Assembly (NCBI RefSeq): GCF_012932965.1
Contig: NZ_JABBXH010000003.1
Location: 558,001 to 622,000 of the forward strand
From: Thalassotalea algicola
GTDB taxonomy: Bacteria; Pseudomonadota; Gammaproteobacteria; Enterobacterales; Alteromonadaceae
Direction: 5' to 3'
DNA: 64,000 bases
The notes under the pieces were generated by a model, which saw only the letters and a list, made by a program, of their open reading frames with translations, did no database searches and was not told the DNA's origin. A program made the position numbers and the translations under genes. This document shows positions 54,444 to 64,000 of the stretch, in pieces. Within the stretch, counting starts at the first letter, position 1. Each line of letters begins with the position of its first letter.

Positions 54444-55238
54444 ATGCTAAAATCGCTCTTTTGTTCTCTAGCGTTATTCAGCGTAATTTACGCAAATAAT
54501 GTTCACGCAGCTAAAGTTAAAGAATGCCAAACTGAGGTGTGTGTAAGCTATTTCAATCAATACAAAGCTGCCGCAAAAAGAGGCCATGGCGAAGCAATGC
54601 ACTTTTTAGGTGAGCTGTACTATGCAGGATATGGCACACAGCAAAATATTGAGTTGGCTTTGTACTATTTTAAGAAAGCAGCGAAAGGAGGAGTTGTCGC
54701 AGGGCACTATAAAGCAGGGCTTGTTTATTTAAGTCACCCTAATTTTAAGAATGTCGATAAAGGAATTCGTTACTTAGAAACTGCTGCGCGGAAGAATTTT
54801 AAAAATGCTAATTTCTTATTAGCTATTATCTACATAAACAAACAGTTTGGTTTGTTAAACCTTCAAAAGGCCGATGCTTATTTAGCTAAAATATACTTAG
54901 ATAGACACCCCGATGTTCCAACCTTAATTGAATATATTGAGGAGGAAAAGTCGATAAATGAGTCGTCTTTTCCCAGGCTATATCAAGTAATGTCACAACA
55001 ACCGTTGCAAAAGAGTGCACAAGGAAAGTTAGCGTGGCCAATAGATCAAGTTGAAGTTATAACTATCACTTCACCTAAAGTAGAAGAAGTATTGTCGGAA
55101 CGGTTAGTCTTATTTAGACGCCCAACGAAAGCGCTAGGTTCAAGACTACCGAATAACGCCTGCAATAATCGCTTTGGTTGTTATTCTGCTTTTGGTTTCG
55201 ACAGTCTTAGAGACTTCCCATTTTTAACAATAAACTAA
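54444..55238 (+). CDS. secreted Sel1-repeat protein
   Basis: 264 residues from the ATG at 54444, chosen because AAGGA lies upstream and a signal peptide follows (MLKSLFCSLALFSVIYANNVHA). At least two Sel1-like repeats (about residues 37-108), for example GEAMHFLGELYYAGYGTQQNIELA then the ALYYFKKAAKGG pattern, and a third weaker one. The C-terminal third is unlike Sel1 and contains NNACNNRFGCYSAFGFDSL. Sel1 proteins act as adaptors or scaffolds. The partner here is unknown. It is next to, and convergent with, the membrane-bound regulator gene. Confidence 0.75.
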   Translation: MLKSLFCSLALFSVIYANNVHAAKVKECQTEVCVSYFNQYKAAAKRGHGEAMHFLGELYYAGYGTQQNIELALYYFKKAAKGGVVAGHYKAGLVYLSHPNFKNVDKGIRYLETAARKNFKNANFLLAIIYINKQFGLLNLQKADAYLAKIYLDRHPDVPTLIEYIEEEKSINESSFPRLYQVMSQQPLQKSAQGKLAWPIDQVEVITITSPKVEEVLSERLVLFRRPTKALGSRLPNNACNNRFGCYSAFGFDSLRDFPFLTIN

Positions 55239-55273
55239 GCTTTTGCTAACAAGCCCCCTGAGTAAAAGGAGCG

Positions 55274-57235
55274 TTATTTAACTTTACTCAGTTTGATGAT
55301 TTTATTAGCTATTTTTTTATTTTTGATCTGAAGGCAGTGACCGGCAAGAGAAAAGCTTACGCAATTTAATGTTGTTAACGTATTGACCCGTTCACCAGTT
55401 TCTATGTCTAGTGCGTCAGTTGATTGGTGAGAGAATATTATTAACTTCTGATAAACCGAAAATGTACTCGCGTTTGGAATATATTGCGTATTAGGAATCC
55501 TAACACTGCTCTCATTATTATAACGCCATAAACCATTTTCACTTGCTTTACTGAAGATGATTTCGGTATCAATAAGGCGGTAATAACTTCCTTCAGAAAT
55601 AACAAGGTCAATAGTTCTACTATATAAGTTGTATTTAAATATACTGCTTGTAGAGTTTTGTTTTTTGACGAAATAGATATAACCATCATTTATGGCAGGT
55701 AAAGTTCCTTCATCAATAAAACCAACAAGCGAGGGTTGCTTAGCATCATTAAAAGTAAAAATGCTAATTCCTGTGCTTTCTTCTATCGCCAAAATATTGT
55801 CTTGCAAGCTAATATCAAAACTTTTAACCCGTTCTTTGAGTTGGAAGTGTGTGAGCTGTTTCATGGAATTTTCTTGTAACGAGTGAAGCCACACTTGCTC
55901 ATTTCCTGAGTAGTCTGAAATAAAAGCAATCTGATTTTCTGTAACAAATAACGGCATATCAATTTTGGCGCGCGATAATTCAAATAATTGTCTATTTTCT
56001 GATGTCTTTAAATTATGTAACCAAATTGCACTTTCTTCTGTACTTCCCTCTAAAACTATTAATTCATTGGTAGCCGAGGTGGTTGGACTATAAATAGATG
56101 AAGTGAATTTGGTTTGATAGTCGATAAGCTGTTTAGTCGTAATATCATAGTAAGTTAGCTGTCCCCAGTAATTGATAAAGCTAAGTCTTGAGTTAGAAAG
56201 CGCTACATTGTTCAATGGTATTTCGAGCTCTATTGTCCATATAGGACTGCCTATTGCTTCAGTGTTAAATAGGGAGATTAATGTGCCTTTAGTCTCTGTC
56301 TTACTTAATGAAGCAAGGTATTGTCGATTAGGGCTTGTCACGAATTTATAGGTGTTGGCCTGAAACTGGTTATCTCTTGTCCCATGAGAGTTATTAGTTA
56401 ATAGACTACTGAACTGGTATAACTCAGCCGCTGGAGCAATTTGTTGGGTATTTTCGCTTTGATGACAATTTGATAACGGAATCGGTGGTGAAAGCTGATC
56501 AGAGTTCAATATCGCTTTGAAAATTTTACATGTCTGATTCTCATGCGCTATAAAAAGTATTTCATCATCTGTATGCCAACTTGCCGCAAGAATCTCTAGC
56601 TCGCTGCTTTTTAGATCGATATGCTTATTATCTGTAAGTCGCTTTAATCGAATATATAACTTGCTACCACCTAAGTTTTCGGCCAAATATAGCAGCCAAT
56701 TACCACTTGGATTGACCGAAATATCTGATTTTTTTGTTTCAAAATCAACGAATACTACCGGCGTTACTGTTTGTTCCTCTGCTAAGTTGTGAGCAGTGGT
56801 ATTGGTTAGCCAAAAATAACTTGCTGCGAGGATCACTAGAGCACATAGCAGGAACAATAAGCGATAATTCAGCCAAGCCTCGTCTTTTACTGGCTGTTTA
56901 TTCACTTTCTCTGTTGGTAGCTGCTCTACCGAGCCAATAAATTGATAGCCTCTTCGTGGTACTGTTTTGATAAATTTCGCTTGTTCTGGGTTGTCGCCTA
57001 ACTTTTTTCTAAGCGACGAAATCACTCTCATTAACGAGTGTTCCATAACAATGGAGGTAGGCCATAAGTCCATTAAAGTTTGTTTATGAAGAACTTGCTG
57101 ACTATGTTGAATAAAAAAGGAGAGAAGCATGGCTTCCAAGTTATCTAACTTGATGGGTGGTGTGTTTTCATTCTCTTTTGTAAGCGCTTGTGCTGCAGGC
57201 TCGTATACCACTCCATTAGACAACCTAAACTTCAT
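55274..57235 (-). CDS. CadC/ToxR-like membrane transcription regulator with periplasmic propeller
   Basis: 653 residues. The N-terminus (to about residue 100) is an OmpR-type winged helix (MRVISSLRKKLGDNPEQAKF and TVPRRGYQFIG are the hallmark recognition-helix and wing regions). It has a single membrane span at about 128-147 (LLFLLCALVILAASYFWLT). The remainder is a long periplasmic beta-rich region with WD/TolB-like repeats (FISDYSGNEQVWLHSL and similar). This is the CadC/ToxR layout, in which a periplasmic sensor controls DNA binding in the cytoplasm with no phosphorylation. The signal and targets are unknown. It is divergent from dinB. Confidence 0.85.
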   Translation of the reverse strand: MKFRLSNGVVYEPAAQALTKENENTPPIKLDNLEAMLLSFFIQHSQQVLHKQTLMDLWPTSIVMEHSLMRVISSLRKKLGDNPEQAKFIKTVPRRGYQFIGSVEQLPTEKVNKQPVKDEAWLNYRLLFLLCALVILAASYFWLTNTTAHNLAEEQTVTPVVFVDFETKKSDISVNPSGNWLLYLAENLGGSKLYIRLKRLTDNKHIDLKSSELEILAASWHTDDEILFIAHENQTCKIFKAILNSDQLSPPIPLSNCHQSENTQQIAPAAELYQFSSLLTNNSHGTRDNQFQANTYKFVTSPNRQYLASLSKTETKGTLISLFNTEAIGSPIWTIELEIPLNNVALSNSRLSFINYWGQLTYYDITTKQLIDYQTKFTSSIYSPTTSATNELIVLEGSTEESAIWLHNLKTSENRQLFELSRAKIDMPLFVTENQIAFISDYSGNEQVWLHSLQENSMKQLTHFQLKERVKSFDISLQDNILAIEESTGISIFTFNDAKQPSLVGFIDEGTLPAINDGYIYFVKKQNSTSSIFKYNLYSRTIDLVISEGSYYRLIDTEIIFSKASENGLWRYNNESSVRIPNTQYIPNASTFSVYQKLIIFSHQSTDALDIETGERVNTLTTLNCVSFSLAGHCLQIKNKKIANKIIKLSKVK

Positions 57236-57455
57236 CTAGCGATCCATGTTAATTGTTCTTCTCATTTTTAACTTAACATGTAGTTAATCAGCTGAATAGC
57301 TAGTGAACGGCCCTATTTTGTAAATATGTAATTAAACAGAGACAGATGTTAAGAAGGGAAGGGTAGATATTAAATAAAGTTACATTTGTACAGAAACCAA
57401 AAGAAGAGTTTCTGCCGGAGACTTTTTTATTGCAGCATTATTATTAATCTTTATA

Positions 57456-57471
57456 CTGTTTAAATATACAG
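57456..57471 (+). promoter_or_regulatory. LexA (SOS) box of dinB
   Basis: CTGTTTAAATATACAG fits the gammaproteobacterial LexA consensus CTGT-N8-ACAG exactly, as a near-perfect palindrome. It lies 15 nt before the dinB ATG, so LexA would overlap the promoter or start site. Confidence 0.85.
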
Positions 57472-57485
57472 TTTGGTTTGGTGTT

Positions 57486-58553
57486 ATGAAAAAAATTATC
57501 CATATCGACATGGATTGCTTTTATGCACAGGTTGAGATGCGTGACAATCCAGAATATCGCGAAATTCCTTTAGCTGTAGGTGGCGAGGGTAAACGAAGTG
57601 TGCTTTCAACTTGCAATTATTTAGCAAGGAAATTTGGCGTGCGCTCTGCTATGCCCGCAATAAAGGCTAAACAGCTTTGTCCTCATTTAAAAATTGTCCA
57701 TGGTCGTATGCAGGTGTATCACGAAGTTTCGATGCATATACGAGAAATATTTAGTCGCTATACTCAATTGGTAGAGCCATTGTCATTGGATGAAGCATTC
57801 CTTGATGTCACCGACTGTTGTTTATTTAATGGCAGTGCGACCTTAATCGCGCAGGATATACGTAACGCCATTTGGCATGAACTTCAATTAACCGCATCTG
57901 CAGGAATTGCTCCTAATAAATTTTTGGCCAAAATAGCGTCGGATGAAAACAAACCCAATGGTCAATGCGTTGTTTCACCAGATAAAGTCAACGAGTTTAT
58001 CGAGGTGTTGCCGTTGAGGAAAATACCAGGCATTGGCCCGAAAACCAGTGAGAAACTAGCTAGCTTTGGTGCAACGACCTGTGCTGATATCCGTGCGTTG
58101 TCGATCAAAGAGTTAACACCATTAGTAGGAAGCTTCGCAGAGCGTTTGTTTAATTATAGTTTTGGGGTGGATAACCGAGAAGTTAAGGTGAATCGTGTTC
58201 GTAAATCGGTTGGTGTAGAACATACCTTTGCTGATGATCTAGTGACAGTTGAAGAATGTATCGCACAAATACCAAAATTAATAGACAAAATGAAACAGCG
58301 ACTGCAAAAACATCAAGATAGAGTCATTGCAAAGCAAGGAGTTAAAATAAAATTTGCTGATTTCACTTTAACGACAATGGAGCAGCAATCTTTAGCACTT
58401 GATGAAGATGGAATGAAGAACTTGATGGAGTCGGCCTTTCAACGTGGCAATGGCAAAACAGTGAGATTGTTAGGTGTTTTTGTGGCATTCGCCGAATTAC
58501 CAAACGATCAGGAGGGTGATGAACGTCATCAGCAGTTAGGCTTTGTGTTTTAA
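57486..58553 (+). CDS. dinB: DNA polymerase IV
   Basis: 355-residue Y-family translesion polymerase. Catalytic acidic residues: Asp8 (HIDMDCFYAQVE) and Asp102/Glu103 (SLDEAFLDVT). The steric-gate aromatic lies in the CFYA segment, the thumb helix-hairpin-helix is at LRKIPGIGPKTSEKL, and the little-finger domain is at the C-terminus. The expected LexA box is directly upstream, so it is SOS-induced. Length as in E. coli (351). It is divergent from the CadC-like regulator. Confidence 0.97.
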   Translation: MKKIIHIDMDCFYAQVEMRDNPEYREIPLAVGGEGKRSVLSTCNYLARKFGVRSAMPAIKAKQLCPHLKIVHGRMQVYHEVSMHIREIFSRYTQLVEPLSLDEAFLDVTDCCLFNGSATLIAQDIRNAIWHELQLTASAGIAPNKFLAKIASDENKPNGQCVVSPDKVNEFIEVLPLRKIPGIGPKTSEKLASFGATTCADIRALSIKELTPLVGSFAERLFNYSFGVDNREVKVNRVRKSVGVEHTFADDLVTVEECIAQIPKLIDKMKQRLQKHQDRVIAKQGVKIKFADFTLTTMEQQSLALDEDGMKNLMESAFQRGNGKTVRLLGVFVAFAELPNDQEGDERHQQLGFVF

Positions 58554-58636
58554 ATTGATAATAAATTTACTGCTTGTATATCCATCCTTTTTTGCCATAA
58601 AGTCTTAGCTCTCATTCAATTAATAAGAATTAAACA

Positions 58637-59485
58637 ATGAAAAAGCTGAGCTCAATCTTATTACTGTCTCTATTCTCTTTTCAGGCTATTTGCGATAGGT
58701 ATGCTGATGTTGAAATTAAAGTTACACAGGTGGCGGGCCAAGTTTATATGCTTAAAGGGGCTGGTGGGAATATTGGCGTCTTAGCTACCCAAAAAGGCTT
58801 AATGTTAGTTGATGATCAGTTTGAGCCATTAGCTGAAAAAATTGAACAGGCAATGAAAAGTATTGTTGATAAAGATTTAAAGTATGTAGTAAATACTCAC
58901 TATCACGGCGACCATACGGGTAGTAATAGCTACTTTTCACATAAAGCACCAATATTTGCTCATAATAATGTCAGAAAGCGCTTGGCTAGTAACGATAAAC
59001 TAACATCAGACGCTTTACCTGTAGTGACTTATGAACAAGGTGTAACAATTCATTTAGAGCAAGAAACTGTTCAGCTTACCCATTTACCTTCAGGACATAC
59101 CGATAGCGACACTGTTGTTTATTTCAAAAATGCGAATGTACTTCATACCGGCGATTTATTCTTCGAATTAGGATTCCCTTATGTAGACACAAAAGGGGGA
59201 GGGACAGTTGATGGCTATTTAGCTAATGTTGAATATATGATTGCTAATTATCCTGACAATGTTGCTATTATTCCTGGCCATGGCAAATTAACCGATAAAG
59301 CGAGCTTAAAACAGTTTGCAGATATGATTCGAGAGTGCATTAAGCTGGTTACTGAGCAGCTCGCTGTCGGTAAATCAGAAGAAGAAATTTTGACGCAAGG
59401 TGTAGCAGAGAAATACAAGCATCTTTCATGGCACTTTATTACTGAAGAGCGTTGGTTAAAAACCTTAATCAAAGCCTATCAATAA
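58637..59485 (+). CDS. secreted metallo-beta-lactamase-fold hydrolase
   Basis: 282 residues with a signal peptide (MKKLSSILLLSLFSFQAIC). The zinc motif HYHGDH is at residues 88-93, followed by PSGHTDSDTV, HTGDLFF and PGHGK, so both metal sites look complete. This resembles periplasmic MBL-fold proteins close to quinoprotein-relay or subclass B-like enzymes, not a recognised acquired beta-lactamase. The substrate is unknown. It lies between dinB and recX and ends with a long-looped terminator. Confidence 0.85.
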   Translation: MKKLSSILLLSLFSFQAICDRYADVEIKVTQVAGQVYMLKGAGGNIGVLATQKGLMLVDDQFEPLAEKIEQAMKSIVDKDLKYVVNTHYHGDHTGSNSYFSHKAPIFAHNNVRKRLASNDKLTSDALPVVTYEQGVTIHLEQETVQLTHLPSGHTDSDTVVYFKNANVLHTGDLFFELGFPYVDTKGGGTVDGYLANVEYMIANYPDNVAIIPGHGKLTDKASLKQFADMIRECIKLVTEQLAVGKSEEEILTQGVAEKYKHLSWHFITEERWLKTLIKAYQ

Positions 59486-59493
59486 CAAATTTT

Positions 59494-59531
59494 CGCGATT
59501 CAGTTCATTACAAGTGATTGAATCGCGTTTT
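59494..59531 (+). terminator. hairpin terminator after the MBL-fold gene
   Basis: Perfect 9-bp stem CGCGATTCA / TGAATCGCG with a 16-nt loop, followed by TTTT. Confidence 0.75.
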
Positions 59532-59617
59532 CCCTTTGAATTCTCCACAAAATCACTACACATTACAGGGCGTTTATAGGTAGAATACCGACTATTATTT
59601 GTCTAGCCTCAGATTCG

Positions 59618-60064
59618 TTGAATAAAGAAATATTACATTCAGCTATTGGTTTGCTATCTCGCCGAGAGCATTCGGAAAAAGAGTTAACCCAAAAGCTGAA
59701 AGTTAAACAGCATCCACTTGATGAAATTGCACCTGTAATTGATTATTTAGTTGAGAATAATTATCTATCTAATATCCGATTTGCAGAAAGTGTGATCCGA
59801 AATAAAGTGAATCGTGGTTACGGTTGGCAATATATAAAACAAGCGCTCAAATCCAAAGGTATAAAGCGCGAGATTTACCTGGCGGTCCTCGAAGAACAAT
59901 CCATCGATTGGTACCAGCAGGCACAGGAAGCCTACCAAAAACGCTTTGGTTCTAGTGAAATTCTAGATCAAAAAGATAAAGCGAAAAGGTTAAGATTTTT
60001 ACAATACCGCGGCTATTCCATTGATGAATGTATGGCGGCATTGAATACAGATTACATAGATTAA
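59618..60064 (+). CDS. recX: RecX, regulator of RecA
   Basis: 148 residues starting at TTG 59618 (NKEILHSAIGLLSRREHSEKEL follows, matching RecX N-termini). No ATG or GTG is available in frame nearby. RecX caps and disassembles RecA filaments. Typical alpha-helical repeats are present: LSRREHSEKELTQKL, LSNIRFAESVIRNKVNRGYGW and IDECMAAL. recA, which usually precedes recX, is absent here; an MBL-fold gene is there instead. alaS follows after 15 nt, the usual downstream order. Confidence 0.9.
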   Translation: MNKEILHSAIGLLSRREHSEKELTQKLKVKQHPLDEIAPVIDYLVENNYLSNIRFAESVIRNKVNRGYGWQYIKQALKSKGIKREIYLAVLEEQSIDWYQQAQEAYQKRFGSSEILDQKDKAKRLRFLQYRGYSIDECMAALNTDYID

Positions 60065-60079
60065 AGTTGGAATTATCCC

Positions 60080-62704
60080 ATGACTAGAAGTAGTGCTGAA
60101 ATTAGAACGGCATTTTTAAATTATTTTGCTTCAAAGCAACATCAAATCGTCCAAAGTGCTTCTTTAGTACCAGGAAACGATGCCACGTTACTATTTACCA
60201 ATGCTGGTATGGTGCCATTTAAAGATGTGTTTTTAGGTGCTGAAAAGCGAAGCTACACCAGAGCAACTTCTTCTCAGCGTTGTGTTCGCGCAGGCGGTAA
60301 GCACAATGATTTAGAAAACGTTGGCTACACAGCACGCCATCATACTTTCTTTGAGATGCTTGGTAACTTTAGTTTTGGCGATTATTTCAAGCAAGACGCT
60401 ATTAACTATGCTTGGGAATTTTTAACTGACGTTCTTCAATTACCAAAAGAAAAATTGTTAATCACAGTATATGAAACTGATGATGAAGCCTTCGATATTT
60501 GGAATAAGGAAATAGGTGTTCCAGCCGATAGAATTATTCGCATTGGCGATAAAAAAGGTGGCAAGAAATACGACTCTGATAACTTTTGGTCAATGGGTGA
60601 TACTGGACCATGTGGCCCATGTTCAGAAATTTTCTATGATCATGGTGAACATATTTGGGGCGGCCCTCCTGGCTCTCCAGAAGAAGACGGTGATCGTTTT
60701 ATTGAAATTTGGAACTTAGTTTTCATGCAGTTCAACCGTCACGCTGACGGAAATATGGAACAATTACCTAAGCCCTCAGTAGATACAGGCATGGGTTTAG
60801 AGCGAATTTCAGCTATTATGCAAGATGTGCATAGCAACTACGAAATTGATATTTTCCAAGGACTTATTGGTGCTGCTGCTTCACTACTTAACTGTAATGA
60901 TATGGAAAACAAGTCGCTACGTGTGATTGCTGATCATATTCGTTCATGTAGCTTTATGATTGCTGATGGTGTTATGCCATCTAATGAAGGTCGAGGGTAT
61001 GTATTGCGTCGCATCATTCGTCGCGCTATTCGCCACGGTCATAAACTTGGTGCCAAAGACTTCTTCTTCCACAAATTGGTCGCTGCATTAATTGAGCAAA
61101 TGGGTGAAGCATATCCAGAACTTGTTAAACAACAGGCAGTTGTTGAGAAAATGTTACGCATAGAAGAAGAGCAATTTGGTCGCACATTAGATCGCGGCAT
61201 GGCACTTCTAGAAGACATCATAAGTGACCTAGATGGTGATACGATCAATGGTGATGACGTATTCAAGTTATATGATACTTACGGTTTTCCAGCTGATTTA
61301 ACCGCTGATATTGCACGTGAACGAGCACTTCGTATCGACCAAAATGGTTTTGATGTTGCAATGGGCCTACAACGTGAGCGCGCCCAGCAAGCAAGTCAAT
61401 TCGGTACTGACTATAACGAACAATTAAAAACGGATAAGCAAACGCAGTTTAAGGGTTATACCAAACACGAATTTTCAAGCACAGTTGTAGAGCTTTTTAA
61501 AGACGGTGAAAGTGTTGCAGAATTGCAGGCGGATGAAAAAGGTGTAGTAGTTTTAGATAACACGCCATTTTATGCTGAATCAGGTGGTCAAGTTGGTGAC
61601 ACTGGCTTGCTTCATTTAGATGGTGGCATCTTTGAAGTTGCCGATACAGTGAAAGTCGGCAACGCTTTTGCGCATCACGGAGTTGCTCGTGTTGCAGTAG
61701 GTGTAAATCGCCGAGTTAAAGCTGAAATTGACGTTGAACGCCGTGAAAAAATTATCAAAAACCATACTGCAACGCACATTTTGCATGCGGCTTTACGTAA
61801 GGTACTTGGTGAGCACGTAACTCAAAAAGGCTCATTAGTCGATCCAGATAAATTGCGGTTTGACTTCTCGCACTTTGAAGCGGTTACAGCTGAAGAGCTA
61901 ACACAGATCGAACGTATGGTTAATAGTGAAATACGACGTAACCTTGTTCGCGAAACAGAGCTAATGCAAATTGATGAAGCCAAAGAAAAAGGTGCCATGG
62001 CGTTATTCGGTGAAAAATACGATGACGAAGTGCGCGTGGTAACGTTAGGTGACTTTTCTACTGAGCTGTGTGGTGGTGTTCATGTGGAACGTACGGGTGA
62101 TATCGGTTTATTTAAAGTCACTTCTGAGTCTGGTATTGCAGCTGGTGTACGTCGAATTGAAGCTGTTACTGCTGATGCAGCGCTTAACTATATCGATAGT
62201 CAAGCTGATACCTTATCGATGATAGCGTCTTTAGTAAAATCAGACGTTGCAAGTACGACAAGTAAAGTTGAGCAAATGATTGCTCGTTCGAAGCAACTAG
62301 AAAAAGAAATTGGTCAGTTAAAACAGCAATTAGCTTCTGCCGCAAGTGGTGATCTTGTCAGCCAAGCAGTTGACATTAATGGGGTAAAAGCACTTATCAC
62401 TAATTTGGACGGTGTTGAATCTAAAGCGCTTCGCGGTATGGTTGACGAGCTTAAGGTGAAAATGGGTTCTGGTATTATTATGCTAGCGACGGCAAATGAT
62501 GGAAAAGTTGGCTTAATTGCGGGTGTGACTAAAGATTTAACCGGCAAGGTTAAAGCTGGTGAGCTAGTCAACTTAGTTGCTCAGCAAGTTGGCGGTAAAG
62601 GGGGCGGGCGCCCTGATATGGCACAAGCCGGTGGCAGCCAACCAGAAAATATTCCTGCCGCGTTGGCGTTAGTACAACCTTGGTTGGCTGAAAAACTCAG
62701 CTAG
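60080..62704 (+). CDS. alaS: alanyl-tRNA synthetase
   Basis: 874 residues, standard length (E. coli 876). Class II catalytic domain with [14 protein letters not shown] and [19 protein letters not shown], an editing domain with zinc ligands in [11 protein letters not shown] and [11 protein letters not shown], and a C-terminal C-Ala domain ending with a Gly-rich [15 protein letters not shown] motif. It charges tRNA-Ala and edits Ser/Gly errors. In the order recX-alaS-lysC. Confidence 0.98.
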   Translation: MTRSSAEIRTAFLNYFASKQHQIVQSASLVPGNDATLLFTNAGMVPFKDVFLGAEKRSYTRATSSQRCVRAGGKHNDLENVGYTARHHTFFEMLGNFSFGDYFKQDAINYAWEFLTDVLQLPKEKLLITVYETDDEAFDIWNKEIGVPADRIIRIGDKKGGKKYDSDNFWSMGDTGPCGPCSEIFYDHGEHIWGGPPGSPEEDGDRFIEIWNLVFMQFNRHADGNMEQLPKPSVDTGMGLERISAIMQDVHSNYEIDIFQGLIGAAASLLNCNDMENKSLRVIADHIRSCSFMIADGVMPSNEGRGYVLRRIIRRAIRHGHKLGAKDFFFHKLVAALIEQMGEAYPELVKQQAVVEKMLRIEEEQFGRTLDRGMALLEDIISDLDGDTINGDDVFKLYDTYGFPADLTADIARERALRIDQNGFDVAMGLQRERAQQASQFGTDYNEQLKTDKQTQFKGYTKHEFSSTVVELFKDGESVAELQADEKGVVVLDNTPFYAESGGQVGDTGLLHLDGGIFEVADTVKVGNAFAHHGVARVAVGVNRRVKAEIDVERREKIIKNHTATHILHAALRKVLGEHVTQKGSLVDPDKLRFDFSHFEAVTAEELTQIERMVNSEIRRNLVRETELMQIDEAKEKGAMALFGEKYDDEVRVVTLGDFSTELCGGVHVERTGDIGLFKVTSESGIAAGVRRIEAVTADAALNYIDSQADTLSMIASLVKSDVASTTSKVEQMIARSKQLEKEIGQLKQQLASAASGDLVSQAVDINGVKALITNLDGVESKALRGMVDELKVKMGSGIIMLATANDGKVGLIAGVTKDLTGKVKAGELVNLVAQQVGGKGGGRPDMAQAGGSQPENIPAALALVQPWLAEKLS

Positions 62705-62723
62705 CAGTTACAGGCAAAACTAA

Positions 62724-63950
62724 GTGGCAGTAATTGTTCAAAAATATGGGGGAACCTCGGTAGGTTCCCTTTCTCGTATAGAAGCAGTAGCTGAAAACAT
62801 AATTGCTACTGTTCGCCAAGGACATCAAGTTGTTGTGGTACTTTCGGCTATGGCAGGTGAAACAAATCGATTGTTAGCTATGGCTCAGCAACTTGATAGT
62901 GAACCAGCAAGTCGTGAACTCGACATGCTACTGGCAACAGGTGAGCAAGTGAGCATTTCACTGTTAGCAATAGCTTTAGTAAAACAAGGAATATCTGCGA
63001 TTTCTTTGTTGGCTCATCAAGTAGGTATAAAGACCGATAATCGTTTCAATGCCGCTAGGATAGAAAATATTGCTACTGAGCGTTTACATCAAGCTCTTGC
63101 TCAAGAACAGGTTGTTATTGTTGCTGGTTTTCAAGGACAAGACCGCGACAATAATATTACAACACTCGGCCGAGGAGGCTCTGACACTAGCGCTGTAGCG
63201 TTAGCTGTTGCACTGAAAGCGGCAGAAACTCAAATATTTACTGACGTTGATGGCGTTTACAGCGCGGATCCTCGAATTGTTGATAAAGCACAGCGCATCG
63301 GTCAACTAAGCTTTGAAGCTATGCTTGTTATGGCAAGTTTAGGGGCTAAAGTGCTACAAAACAGAGCCGTAGAATACGCTTTTAAGCATGGTATGCCGAT
63401 AAGAGTCCTAAGTAGCTTTAAACCAGATCAAGGAACTATTATTTTGACCCAAGAACAACTATTAGCGGAAACATGTTTACCTACAATTATTTCTAGTATT
63501 GTTCATCATCAGCAAGAAGCGCTGGTGCTAATTGATGATATAGATAGTGTCTCGGTTTCTGAAATTTTTGTTGTATTAGGTAAAGAAAATATTGAAACGG
63601 ACATGGTGACATTTAACCAAGTGTCACCTACTAAGAAGCAGGTAAGCTTTACCTTAGCGAGAGATATGCTAAGTAGTATGAAAAATGCGCTAAAGCAGAT
63701 TACAACATGTAACAAATTTGGTACTATCCACACCTTCGATAATGTTGCTAAACTGTCAGCAATAGGTATCGGCATAAATTCTCATGCAAGTATTACGGGT
63801 ACTATTTTATCGTTGCTTGCTGCTGAAGAAATTGACGTAAAGTTAATTTCAACCTCAGAAATAGCATGTTCTGTTGTAATTGATGAATCTGAACTGATTA
63901 AAGCTGTACGTTTGTTACATCATAAATTTGGATTAGATTTGTCTAGCTAA
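62724..63950 (+). CDS. lysC: aspartate kinase
   Basis: 408 residues starting at GTG 62724, 19 nt after alaS. It phosphorylates aspartate, the first step to Lys, Met and Thr. KYGGTSVG near the N-terminus, then LGRGGSDTSAVALA and FTDVDGVYSADPRIV, mark the kinase domain. Two C-terminal ACT domains (from about residue 265) bind feedback inhibitors. This monofunctional form downstream of alaS usually precedes csrA; the window ends 50 nt later, before any csrA start codon. Confidence 0.96.
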   Translation: MAVIVQKYGGTSVGSLSRIEAVAENIIATVRQGHQVVVVLSAMAGETNRLLAMAQQLDSEPASRELDMLLATGEQVSISLLAIALVKQGISAISLLAHQVGIKTDNRFNAARIENIATERLHQALAQEQVVIVAGFQGQDRDNNITTLGRGGSDTSAVALAVALKAAETQIFTDVDGVYSADPRIVDKAQRIGQLSFEAMLVMASLGAKVLQNRAVEYAFKHGMPIRVLSSFKPDQGTIILTQEQLLAETCLPTIISSIVHHQQEALVLIDDIDSVSVSEIFVVLGKENIETDMVTFNQVSPTKKQVSFTLARDMLSSMKNALKQITTCNKFGTIHTFDNVAKLSAIGIGINSHASITGTILSLLAAEEIDVKLISTSEIACSVVIDESELIKAVRLLHHKFGLDLSS

Positions 63951-64000
63951 GTTATTATTTTTTTACAAATTTTGCAGATAAATTTAGGAAAATTTTTAAA

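Noticed and set aside
58637-59485. Reading the secreted MBL-fold protein as an antibiotic-resistance beta-lactamase
   Set aside because: The HxHxDH fold is shared by many hydrolases and no close match to acquired beta-lactamases is evident. There are no mobile-element signs around it.
62705-62723. Lysine riboswitch before lysC
   Set aside because: Only 19 nt separate alaS and lysC, with no room for a riboswitch. Control is probably by the ACT domains.
1-64000. CRISPR arrays, insertion sequences, prophage, tRNA or rRNA genes
   Set aside because: No regularly spaced repeats, transposase or integrase frames, terminal inverted repeats, or cloverleaf or rRNA signatures were seen on reading both strands.

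Overview
The window is a chromosomal segment of a gammaproteobacterium, most likely order Alteromonadales and family Colwelliaceae (Thalassotalea or Colwellia-like). This rests on the AT-rich coding sequence, the full Na+-translocating NADH:quinone reductase operon, FabV, a PilZ protein, a PEP-CTERM protein and the gene order iscX / ndk-rlmN-pilW-rodZ-ispG-hisS-yfgM-bamB-der. The genus is inferred from protein resemblance and not proven. No rRNA, tRNA, CRISPR array, insertion sequence or prophage was seen.

Layout. 1-7.4 kb: the end of an FAD amine/amino-acid oxidase, a large Ig-domain lipoprotein, a D-2-hydroxyacid dehydrogenase, an M3 metallopeptidase lipoprotein, a GNAT acetyltransferase and a DUF2164 protein. 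7.4-10.5 kb: a sulfur-handling locus. It holds a 769-residue protein joining a cysteine desulfurase, a persulfide-dioxygenase-like metallo-beta-lactamase domain and a rhodanese, followed by a 41-residue CxxC membrane miniprotein directly upstream of iscX. 10.6-23.4 kb: NAD-malic enzyme, then the conserved ndk-to-der block (nucleotide metabolism, rRNA methylation, pilus, cell shape, isoprenoid, tRNA charging, outer-membrane assembly, GTPase). 23.4-28.9 kb: PilZ protein, xseA, guaB and guaA.

29-38 kb: small proteins, a secreted gluzincin-type peptidase candidate, ChrA, a LURP-one-like protein, an AmpG-like permease, the rlmG-yajG-cyclophilin operon and, divergently, an AlkB-like dioxygenase with no ordinary start codon, then bolA. 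38-42.5 kb: a complete TRAP transporter (2-oxoacid type by resemblance) and fabV. 42.8-52.1 kb: nqrABCDEF, then a PQQ-type sugar dehydrogenase and a membrane protein, then apbE and nqrM. ApbE attaches FMN to NqrB/NqrC and NqrM supports the iron centre, so the locus encodes the pump and two of its maturation factors. 52.1-57.2 kb: an accessory group (periplasmic binding protein, PEP-CTERM protein, Sel1-repeat protein, CadC/ToxR-like membrane regulator). 57.4-64 kb: dinB with a LexA box, a secreted metallo-beta-lactamase-fold hydrolase, recX, alaS and lysC.

The most unusual items are the three-domain sulfur protein with its repeat-bearing promoter region, the CxxC miniprotein coupled to iscX, a dispersed two-stem hairpin found downstream of guaB, guaA, nqrF and apbE whose stems vary but keep pairing, the AlkB-like gene that seems to start at AUA, and a PilW protein extended by an acidic linker and a LysM domain.
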